Assembly (NCBI RefSeq): GCF_028714775.1
Contig: NZ_JAQTLS010000030.1
Location: 1-32,224 of the forward strand
Length of the DNA: 32,224 bases
Origin: Thiothrix sp.
GTDB lineage: Bacteria > Pseudomonadota > Gammaproteobacteria > Thiotrichales > Thiotrichaceae
Reading direction: 5' to 3'
Shown: positions 20,497 through 28,100 of the stretch, one piece after another
Position numbering within the stretch: the stretch's first letter is position 1
Layout: the number at the start of each line of letters is the position of its first letter
Program-made: the position numbers and the translations under genes
Notes under the pieces: generated by a model
What the model was told of the DNA's origin: nothing
Seen by the model: the letters and a program-made list of their open reading frames with translations, nothing else
The model's database searches: none

Positions 20497-21339
20497 ATGG
20501 CAGGCGATAACGCATATGAACTAATTGTAACCGCCTCGGATTCGTCCGGGGCAGAGACAAGCCAGCAAATCATTGTAACCGTAACTAACACAAAGGAGCC
20601 TACTGAAATGGCTGAATCTACCGTAATTGACACCGCTGCGGTGTCCAACGCACTCGTTAACGATCTTACCTTGGACAGCATGGCAAGCGTTGTAACTGCA
20701 CTGGCGACGGCTGCAAACAACGCTGACGTTGCAAATAAGGCTGAACTGCAAAACCAGATCACAACCCTGCAAACAGAAATGGACGCCGTTCAATTGGCGG
20801 CTGAACGTCTGGAAAACTATGAACTTGGTCAAGTCGAAGCAATCCTGCAACAACTGGTATCAAGCGACGGCTTCCAGTCTTTGCTGCAATCCGCAACCGT
20901 CATGGTTAATGGCTCTGCAATGACGCTTGAAAGCGTTCTGAACAGCGTTATCAATGCGCCTAAGGTTGCCTCTTGGGACTTCACCCGCGACACCGCAGGT
21001 ATGATCACTGGTGTAATGGCTAACCTGACGGACAGTTCGGTTGCCAACATGACCGTTGCAAAAACAACTGTCGATGCTGGCCTTCCTACCGAATTCGACC
21101 GCTATACCTTCTCCCAAGCTGATTGGGCTGGCAAAGGTTTTGCAGGTCAATTCGACGTTGAGCTGATCGCTAAGGACATCGACTTTGGCGGTGTGTTTGG
21201 CTTGGGTTCCATCGGCTTTGGCGTTGACATCAAAAAACAGGGCAACTTGGTGTTTGCAATCAACGGTACTGCTGCTGGCGCTGCTGCAACTGTTGTTGTA
21301 CCAGACGCAAACGCAGACGGCGTTATCGGCAATCCGTAA
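20497..21339 (+). CDS. Head-associated protein with N-terminal cadherin half-domain
   Basis: A 280-residue frame, opening one codon after the in-frame TAA of the previous gene. Residues 1-34 are a cadherin back half (GDNAYELIVTASDSSGAETS, then QQIIVTVTNT). Met38 (ATG 20608) has the strong ribosome site AAAGGAG and begins a 243-residue core: MAESTVIDTAAVSNALVND, a coiled coil (ELQNQITTLQTEMDAVQLAA), then a Gly-rich beta region (IDFGGVFGLGSIGFGVDI) to PDANADGVIGNP. The core family is not recognised; position suggests a capsid or head-fibre component. As with the capsid gene, a long and a core product are both possible. Confidence 0.68.
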   Translation: MAGDNAYELIVTASDSSGAETSQQIIVTVTNTKEPTEMAESTVIDTAAVSNALVNDLTLDSMASVVTALATAANNADVANKAELQNQITTLQTEMDAVQLAAERLENYELGQVEAILQQLVSSDGFQSLLQSATVMVNGSAMTLESVLNSVINAPKVASWDFTRDTAGMITGVMANLTDSSVANMTVAKTTVDAGLPTEFDRYTFSQADWAGKGFAGQFDVELIAKDIDFGGVFGLGSIGFGVDIKKQGNLVFAINGTAAGAAATVVVPDANADGVIGNP

Positions 21340-21394
21340 CCCATCTTGATGGCTATGTTTCCCCGGCTAAATGCTGGGGAGACCAAAGGGAAGC

Positions 21395-21673
21395 ATGAAA
21401 ATACGAACTCAACATTTAGGCCGGATTGCATTTGATGCAGACGTTATAAGCCAAGAACCGGAAGAAATAGCGGGATTCTTTGCCGCAATCAGGTTTTTGC
21501 CTTATGCCGTTGAACCGATTATCCAGAACGGAACCGTGGACTACATGGGTTATTCACCGGAATTTTCCGAAATACCCGTAGGTGGCCTTGTCCCAAGATA
21601 CTCGGCAAATACAAAGGCCGGAACGGTTGCAAAAGAGGGGCTTAACTTCACCAAGGTGGTGAAAAATGCCTAA
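21395..21673 (+). CDS. Small head protein, unknown function
   Basis: A 92-residue protein; ATG 21395 is chosen because AAAGGGAAGC lies directly upstream (an upstream ATG at 21371 lacks this). MKIRTQHLGRIAFDADVISQEPEEIAGFFAAIRFLPYAVEP has an alpha/beta pattern, followed by YMGYSPEFSEIPVGGLVPRY. No family recognised. Its position between capsid and connector genes suggests a head completion protein. It overlaps the next gene by eight bases. Confidence 0.55.
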   Translation: MKIRTQHLGRIAFDADVISQEPEEIAGFFAAIRFLPYAVEPIIQNGTVDYMGYSPEFSEIPVGGLVPRYSANTKAGTVAKEGLNFTKVVKNA

Positions 21674-22406
21674 CTTCATTGATACGTCTGCTGTTGCAGC
21701 GGCGCTTGATGACAATGCGGATGCCATTGCATTACGCGAGGCAATACTTACGCTTGCTCAGGCAATGCAGGGCAGTCATGACGCGCTTGCTGACCAGCTT
21801 CAAACACTGCAAACACTTGTCCCCGGCGCTGATGGGATTGCCGGGGTAATCCGCGAAATTGAAACGGCGCTAGGTCTGCGTGACGATCAGGCCAGCGGTA
21901 TCAGTTATTGCACCCCGGTTGGGATGTTGCGCTACGGTGCTGCTGAACTTGCCCAACGAAGCGTAAACGCTGACGAAACGATGGTTAGCCCTGATCTGTT
22001 GCGCAGGTACATTACTGGCGCTGATATGTCAGGCGATGGTGCACAGGACGTTGAAAATGCCATCCTCTCTTATTGGAGCATTGCCCAAGCATTAGGAGAA
22101 TCAACGCGGGAAATTGACCGTTACCTTTGCTCGGTGGCAACCGTGCCGCTGGTAACTGTTCCAATGGAAATACGTGATATTTGCTGCCGCATAGCACGCT
22201 ACAGGCTTGCCCGTTATGAGACTGGCAAGGAAGATGAAAGCCGCGTGTACCGTGACTATAGGCTTGATATTGCATATTTGCGCGATGTGTCAACTGGAAA
22301 AGCGGCGGTTAATGGATTGAACAATACCTCAGCGGGTAATTCCGCCTTCCGTGGTTACGCTGTCATCGCGCCCACGGCTATTTATAACAAGGGTTTGCGT
22401 GGCTGA
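21666..22406 (+). CDS. Head-tail connector protein, Mu gp36 (DUF1320) type, with N-terminal extension
   Basis: A 246-residue protein. The C-terminal half (from ADETMVSPDLLRRYITGAD and ENAILSYWSIAQALGES to ICCRIARYRLARYETGKEDESRVYRDYRLDIAYLRDVSTGK) is the conserved Mu gp36-type connector region, with the diagnostic RY-LAR/Y-RD-AI/YLRDVS-GK ending. The first 100 residues are an additional helical segment (AVAAALDDNADAIALREAIL) not found in the short family members. It joins the neck below the portal. The next gene starts at a GTG within its last codons. Confidence 0.78.
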   Translation: MPNFIDTSAVAAALDDNADAIALREAILTLAQAMQGSHDALADQLQTLQTLVPGADGIAGVIREIETALGLRDDQASGISYCTPVGMLRYGAAELAQRSVNADETMVSPDLLRRYITGADMSGDGAQDVENAILSYWSIAQALGESTREIDRYLCSVATVPLVTVPMEIRDICCRIARYRLARYETGKEDESRVYRDYRLDIAYLRDVSTGKAAVNGLNNTSAGNSAFRGYAVIAPTAIYNKGLRG

Positions 22407-22857
22407 AATCCGCGTAACAATTCCCAACATTCCCGGAATATCCGAACGCGATATACAGGGGATTTTGGAAGAAGGTGGAGACGCAATAATAAATGTTGCA
22501 CGACTATCTTTCGTTGATGCCTCAACGCCAACTGGAGAAAAGTGGCCTGCACTTTCAGAGGTTACGATAAAGCGGCGCAGGAATGGCAGTGATAAGCCAT
22601 TGCGTGATACCGGGGTGTTAATGAATAGCCTGCAATCTTTTGTGCAGGGAAACACTGCGCACATCGGTAGCCACTTGATTTACAGCAATATCCACAACTA
22701 CGGCGGAATGGCTGGAAGAGGAAGGAAGGTGAAAATTCCGCAACGTCGGTATATGCCAGACCCTGATAATTTGCCGAATGATCTGACTGAGGAACTTCAA
22801 GAAATAAGCGTTAGGCGGTTAATGTCTGCATTCGGCGGCGCGGCGCAAAGGGGTTGA
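22399..22857 (+). CDS. Virion morphogenesis / tail completion protein (Mu gpG type)
   Basis: A 152-residue protein. GTG 22399 with AAGGG upstream is preferred, since the frame further upstream lies inside the previous gene. The course EEGGDAIINVARLSFVDASTP, EKWPALSEVTIKRRR, LRDTGVLMNSLQSF, ASHL-like HIGSHLIYSNIHNYGG and IPQRRYM is the classic pattern of phage virion morphogenesis proteins (W-P-L---T---R, L-d-TG-L--S, Y---H--Gg, iP-R-f). It completes the head-tail junction. Confidence 0.85.
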   Translation: MAEIRVTIPNIPGISERDIQGILEEGGDAIINVARLSFVDASTPTGEKWPALSEVTIKRRRNGSDKPLRDTGVLMNSLQSFVQGNTAHIGSHLIYSNIHNYGGMAGRGRKVKIPQRRYMPDPDNLPNDLTEELQEISVRRLMSAFGGAAQRG

Positions 22858-22858
22858 C

Positions 22859-23236
22859 GTGATAGCAGAAATTGAGCTTGAAATAGTAGAAAAACTAAAG
22901 GCTAAAATGGGCGCTGTCCATGTTGAGGCTTTTCCAGATAGCCCAAAAGATTACAACCTGATGCACAATAATGGTGCGGTTCTTGTGGCATATAAGGGTA
23001 GGGTAGTTGAAGAGGTTACAGATTGCGGGCTTGAATCGAATGAGCTTGAATTTGTTGTTTCGTTCCTGTTCCGCAACCTTCGCAAGCGTGATGCGCATCA
23101 GGGCGTATATGGCGCTCTTGAGATTGCTCAGGCATCGCTAAAGGGATTTGCAAAGCTACATTCTGAAAAGTTCACAGATTTTAATAACGGGGTCTGGGAG
23201 TATGCCCAGCTCTACCGCGTAAACAAGATAGGGTAA
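22859..23236 (+). CDS. Mu gp37-type tail terminator protein
   Basis: A 125-residue protein starting at GTG 22859, one base after the previous stop. Features: IELEIVEKLKAKMGAVHVEAFPD, then NGAVLVAYKGRVVEE, then LEFVVSFLFRNLRKRDAHQGVYGALEIAQASLKGF and a C-terminal WEYAQLYRV. This fits the gp37/minor tail terminator group in phages that also have gp36 and gpG. It follows the gpG-like gene as in Mu-like neck clusters. Confidence 0.75.
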   Translation: MIAEIELEIVEKLKAKMGAVHVEAFPDSPKDYNLMHNNGAVLVAYKGRVVEEVTDCGLESNELEFVVSFLFRNLRKRDAHQGVYGALEIAQASLKGFAKLHSEKFTDFNNGVWEYAQLYRVNKIG

Positions 23237-23242
23237 ACCATC

Positions 23243-24220
23243 ATGGCAATTGTCAAGCTATCGGAAAAAAACAAGGTTCTCCATTTCCAGAGAGAGGTTA
23301 CGGAAGGGACTGAAGTAGCCCAAACAGCGACCAGCGTAATCCTTACGCAAAACCTGCAAGCTACCATTGGCGAGGGCGACACGCAGACCGACGAATACGA
23401 CGGCACGGCAGGCCGGGATAACCCAGTATCAACGGGCAATATGCGCAACTCGTTTGCCTTTGATATGCCAGTTACGCTTTCCGGTACGGCTGGCACTGCC
23501 CCGGCACTCGGAGCTGTCCTGCAAGCGTGCGGGTTCAAGGAAACCATCACCGCCGCAACAAGTGTGAAGTACACGCCAGAGGCTCTTGGCGCAATCAAGT
23601 CAGGGTCAGTAACAATGCGCCGTGACCTCGGCACAGGATTTGACCTCTGGTACAAGACAAAGGCGGCGAAGGGTATCCTTGGCATTGAAATCAAGGCAGG
23701 CCAGCGCCCTAAGTTCAAAGTTTCCAACCTTGTTGGCGACTATATTGAGCCGTTGCGCTCTGCAAACGGCACAATCAGTCCGACCAACTACGGTACACAG
23801 AAGACGCTTGTTTGCGACACGGCAAGCCCTGATTCCGTTGTAACTGCAACCCTGAACGGCAAGGCTCTTTGCTTGGATTCTTTCTCTTGCCAGAACCTTA
23901 GTGGCCTTGACTTGCAGCGCTTCACGTCCATGTGTACTGGGTTTACCGTGGCTAATCCAGCAACGCCAGAAGCAACCATGACGGCGGTAATGCCTGACTG
24001 GTCAGCAGACTTCAACCCATTCCAGTACGGGCGCACTGACGGCGCTGTAAAGCGGTATGCACTGGTTATCGACTTGGGCACTGTTGCGGGCAAAAAGGTA
24101 AGGCTTGAAGTGGCAGAGTGCCAACCAGTAAACCCCAAAGAATCGTCACTTACTGGCGGTGTACTTGGCTTTGAAATGGGCTTGCGGTTGCTTTCTGATG
24201 TTCAAATCACATTCAGCTAA
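23243..24220 (+). CDS. Major tail tube protein
   Basis: A 325-residue protein at ATG 23243. It opens MAIVKLSEKNKVLHFQREVTEGTE and contains a beta-rich course with FDMPVTLSGTAGTAPALGAVLQACGF, a pattern typical of siphovirus tail tube proteins, then GILGIEIKAGQRPKFKVSNLVGDY and a C-terminal ECQPVNPKESSLTGGVLGFEMGLRLLSD. It would stack as hexamer rings along the tail. The position just before the chaperone and tape measure genes supports this. The overlap with the next gene is 23 bases. Confidence 0.8.
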   Translation: MAIVKLSEKNKVLHFQREVTEGTEVAQTATSVILTQNLQATIGEGDTQTDEYDGTAGRDNPVSTGNMRNSFAFDMPVTLSGTAGTAPALGAVLQACGFKETITAATSVKYTPEALGAIKSGSVTMRRDLGTGFDLWYKTKAAKGILGIEIKAGQRPKFKVSNLVGDYIEPLRSANGTISPTNYGTQKTLVCDTASPDSVVTATLNGKALCLDSFSCQNLSGLDLQRFTSMCTGFTVANPATPEATMTAVMPDWSADFNPFQYGRTDGAVKRYALVIDLGTVAGKKVRLEVAECQPVNPKESSLTGGVLGFEMGLRLLSDVQITFS

Positions 24221-24428
24221 TGACGACCTTCAATGGTTCCGGGTGTACTGGCAAGCTGGTCAGTACACCCATGCCGGTGAATGGATTAACGGCGGCGGTA
24301 GCGGTTCTATGGTCATCTTCGCGCAGAACCAAGCGCAGGCACGCGGGTTTTTCCAAGAGCGTGCAAGCGGGCGGAGGATTACTTCATGTGACCAATTCAC
24401 CCCGAAACCCGGAATAATTTGCAGCTAG
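24198..24428 (+). CDS. Small protein overlapping the tail tube gene
   Basis: A 76-residue frame from ATG 24198, in a different frame from the tail tube end. The sequence DDLQWFRVYWQAGQYTHAGE, then GSMVIFAQNQAQARGFFQER and ASGRRITSCDQF has normal codon choice and a compact alpha/beta look. A competing frame at 24220-24417 has an unlikely composition. No family recognised. It lies between the tail tube and chaperone genes. Confidence 0.5.
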   Translation: MFKSHSANDDLQWFRVYWQAGQYTHAGEWINGGGSGSMVIFAQNQAQARGFFQERASGRRITSCDQFTPKPGIICS

Positions 24429-24455
24429 ATTTTAAACACAAAAGAGGTATTTACC

Positions 24456-24806
24456 ATGACAGCACCAATCCTTCGTGGCAAAAAAGCAGAAATAAAATTG
24501 CCAGTGGTTGCAGAGTTCCCAGACTGCGTTGACAAATTCACGGCTGTTTTCAAGCGCGGCAATAAAGAAGCATTCAGGGAGTGCATGGAAAAACGCAATG
24601 AATGGACAATTTCCGATGCACTTGAAGAGTGGCTTATTCGTGTCGAAGACTTGACCGACGAAAATGATAATCCTGTGACAATGGACAAGGCTGAAATACT
24701 TCCCGTCATTATTTCAGACGTTACCTACTCGCAGGCCACAATGTCCGCGTGCTGGGATGCAATCGGGAACCACAAGCTACAAGAGCAGCAACGCTTGGGA
24801 AACTAA
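24456..24806 (+). CDS. Tail assembly chaperone, lambda G-like
   Basis: A 116-residue protein; ATG 24456 follows the shared AAAGAGGTATTTACC leader. ILRGKKAEIKLPVVAEFPDCVDKFTAVFKRGNKEAFRECMEKR is followed by a helical region ISDALEEWLIRVEDLTDEND. Size, position before the tape measure gene and the terminal frameshift site match the lambda G chaperone. It binds the tape measure protein and recruits tail tube subunits; it is not part of the finished virion. Confidence 0.75.
   Translation: MTAPILRGKKAEIKLPVVAEFPDCVDKFTAVFKRGNKEAFRECMEKRNEWTISDALEEWLIRVEDLTDENDNPVTMDKAEILPVIISDVTYSQATMSACWDAIGNHKLQEQQRLGN
24797..24803 (+). promoter_or_regulatory. Programmed -1 frameshift site GGGAAAC
   Basis: In the zero frame the codons are TTG GGA AAC TAA, so the heptamer G-GGA-AAC sits in the canonical X-XXY-YYZ phase immediately before the stop. 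A one-base slip back reads into the downstream frame (CTA ACC CAT). The layout equals the lambda G/GT site GGGAAAG. Confidence 0.82.
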
Positions 24807-25171
24807 CCCATGCCGGGTATCTTTGGGCTGGCGGTGGTGATCCAGATATAGTTGATAGCGAGGCAATTGCAGAATTGCGTAGCCTTGGCCTTAATGAAGA
24901 AGCAGACGCCCTATCAGGTGAAATAGGGAAGTCCGAATACTACATCTGGCCTGAAAATTGGTCGGCATGGGAGTTTTTCAACGAACTGTCAGACCAATGG
25001 CTTTTTGCTCCAATGGGCGGTGCAATTGGCCTGAACGGTTCAGTGGTTCTCGACTACGTTAAACTCGGCGGAATGAAAGGAAAAAAGGCGCAGGCCATTT
25101 ACCAAGACATCCGTCATATTGCATCTGGCGCGTTATCAGCGTGGCGCGAAAAATCGAAGGATAACCAGTAA
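24803..25171 (+). CDS. GT-type chaperone extension, made by -1 frameshift
   Basis: Reading after the slip gives 122 further residues (LTHAGYLWAGGGDPDIVDSE, EYYIWPENWSAWEFFNELSDQW, GLNGSVVLDYVKLGGMKGKK, YQDIRHIASGALSAWREK), so the fusion is about 238 residues. The extension resembles the DUF1799-type T domain found in this position in Mu-like siphoviruses. An independent start is unlikely, as no ribosome site or ATG fits. The stop overlaps the tape measure start (TAATG). Confidence 0.75.
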   Translation, partial: LTHAGYLWAGGGDPDIVDSEAIAELRSLGLNEEADALSGEIGKSEYYIWPENWSAWEFFNELSDQWLFAPMGGAIGLNGSVVLDYVKLGGMKGKKAQAIYQDIRHIASGALSAWREKSKDNQ

Positions 25172-28100
25172 TGGGCGCAAGCAACCTTATCGTAAAACTG
25201 CGATTGATCGCCGAAAGCAAAGAGCTAAGGGCGGGGCTTGACGATGCACGCGACGGCCTGAATAAGTTCAAAGCTGGAGCTGAAAAAGCTGGTGATTCCG
25301 TGTCTGCTAGCTTTGCAAAAATCGGAAGCGCTGCCGCATCTGCTGGGCTTGCAATTGGCGTGGCGTTTTTGGCTGGAACTGTTGCGGCAACAAACGACTT
25401 GCTAAAACTGAATGCTGAACTAAGCACCCTATCTGCAACCCTTAATGTCTCGCGTGAAAACCTCCAAGTATGGCAGATCGCGGCGCAGTCTGTCGGCATG
25501 TCGGGCGACCAGATTTCAGAGGTTTTCAAGGGCGTAAATGAAAGGCTTGGTGAGTTTGCATCCAATGGAGGCGGTGAAGCACTAGACCTCATCAAGCGCC
25601 TAAAGCTCGACATAAACGACCTGATTGCAATGTCGCCAGACCAAGCCTTGCTTAAAATAATGGATGCAATGGGCAAGGCCACGGATATGTCACAAGGGGA
25701 AAAGACGTTCCTCCTTGAATCCCTTGCTGATGACGCATCACGCCTGCTACCACTACTCGAAAACAACGCAGCAAAGCTTGACGCAATCCGCGAACGCGCC
25801 AGCACAAACCTTGTCATCATTACTCCAGAACAACAGGCATTGCTGGATAGCGCCAATGTAAAAATGACAGAGATCGGCAGCAGCCTTGACGGGCTGTCAA
25901 CTCAGGCCGGGATTGCCGGGGCAGCGCTGGTTAATGCGTTTGGGGATGATGCAGCAAGCGCCATAGACAGCATGGCGCTGATGGTGCAGGACTTGCCGGG
26001 AATCGTTGAGCAGACAGTCGGGGATATGGCGGCTTCGTGGGAGTACGCAACATCTGGCGGTGAAGATGCGTTCTCGGCACTTGGCGACTATGCCAGCGAA
26101 TTTGCATCTTTTGCAGTTGATTCTTTTTCCTATGTTGCTGATGGCGCAAGGATGGCATTTACATATTTCCCGGTAATTGCAAGAACCGCTTTTGACCTTG
26201 CAATATCATACGGTGACGCTTGGTTAAATGAGGCTATGGCTGTATGGGACGACTTCAAGGGTTCGTCAAACTTGGCCTTTGCATCCTTGCTTGAATACGC
26301 GAAAAGTGGTTTTGTCGGTATGGCGAATGCTGGCGGGGTTGCAATTGCTTGGCTGATAGACAAGCTGGCGACGTTTGCGCAGTCGGCAGCAGCAACATTC
26401 TCTGCAATGTCCGATGTTCCCGGATTTGAGGCGATGGCAAGCGGGGCTGCTTCTGTCGCTGGCAAGCTATCAGGCATGGCTGATTCAGCGCGTAGTGCTG
26501 GTTCTTCTGTTGCTGGCTCGTTTGATAGCGCCATTGCAAGCCTACGGGCGTCTGGCGCAGAGGCAAAGGCAAGCGCTGATAATCACCGCAGGCTGGCAGA
26601 TGAGGCGCGTAACGCTGGCAAAGAGTCGGTAAAAGCCGCTTCTGATTTTATCCAGACCAAGGAAAGCCAACGCGCCATCAATGCCCAGATCAGGGAAGAG
26701 AACCAAGAGTTAGGAGGTCTTGCCGCTGGCATGGACAAGGCTGGCGGTGCTGCAAAGAAGTTCCATGTCAATCAGGACGCGGTGAACAAGGCTTTAGCTG
26801 GCGGCGCAGGCAGTGCAGGCAAGGCCAAAGAAGCGAAGAGCGAGCTTGAAAAGCAAACGGAAAAGGTAGCCAAGGCATACGAAGACGAACTAAAGGCGCT
26901 CAAGCTCAAGAACAGCGAACTGACCCAGACCGGGGAACAGTATTACCTGTCAACGCTGGCCTCCAAGGATTTCACCAGCGCTATGCAGAACGAAGCCGGT
27001 GCGCTGCACTATGGAAACACCATCCTTGAAGAGCGCAAGAAGCTGATGGAAGAGGCAAACAGCGTAAAGCTGAACCCCGTTGAACAGTACAAGGAGAAGC
27101 TAAAGCAGGACGGTGTTAATCCGGGAGACGCCGGGGAACTTGCCGCACTGAAACAGGCGAACATCCAAGACAAGATCACCAAGGAGCTTGAAAAGCAGCA
27201 GCAGAAGGCAAAACTTACCGCCGATGAATACCGCAAGTGGGAATTGGCGCAGGAAGGTGTATCTGCTGAATTCGCTGGGCAGGCGCTAAGCCAAGAAAAG
27301 CAGATCGACGCGCTTGAGAAGCAAAAGGAGCTTGCCAATGACATCAAGGAAGGGCTAACGAATGCCCTGATGGATGCCGCCGAAAGCGGGTTCAAGTCTT
27401 TCAAATCGCTTTCTGACTGGCTCAAGGACACCTTCAACAACATGGTGTTGCGCCCTGTCATTCAGGCGATTTCAGGCGGCATTGTTGGCTCGCTGTTCCC
27501 CAGCATGGCAAGCGCCAATGGGCTGTTCAATGGCACTGCTGGCGGCGCTGGTGGTGGTCTTGGTGGGATACTGCAAATGTTCACAGGGAACAGCTTCGGA
27601 AGCGCCATATCGACAGGTGCAAACGCGCTTGGAGGTCTCGGCGGACTGTTCAGCAATGCCGGTTCAGCGTCGAATATGTCCTATGGCCTTGCCGGGATTG
27701 CCGGGAGCCTGTTCGGGAACCTGATTGGCGGGAAAAATGCTGGTATCGGCGGCGGTCTTGGGGCAACCATTGGAACGGCAATACTTCCCGGTATTGGTTC
27801 CGTTGTTGGTGGCTTGCTTGGGTCTCTGGTTGGCGGGCTGTTCGGCGGGGAAGTTACCACCACGGGAAATGCTATCGACTTGGGTTACAACGGAAAGAGC
27901 GGCGTAACCGGGCGACAGTCAACGACCAAGAAAGAAGATGGCGGCTGGTTGTTCGGTGATAGCACATGGACAGAATACAGCGGGCTTTCCGGTGACTTCA
28001 CCAGCAAAATGAACACGGCATTCGACGCGATGGAAAAAGACATCGTAGCGAAGATGAACGCCCTGAAAGAGCTTGGCCTAAATGTCGGTGGTGATGCGGC

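Noticed and set aside
20169-20762. 197-codon minus-strand frame
   Set aside because: Complement of the repetitive cadherin genes; Ser/Val/Ala-rich, no start signal.
21361-21379. Terminator after the head protein gene
   Set aside because: The stem CCCCGGC/GCTGGGG has a wobble pair and no T-run follows; the next ribosome site is only a few bases away.
25059-25856. 265-codon minus-strand frame
   Set aside because: Shadow of the tape measure N-terminus; Ser- and Ala-rich translation typical of antisense of Ala/Leu-rich helices.
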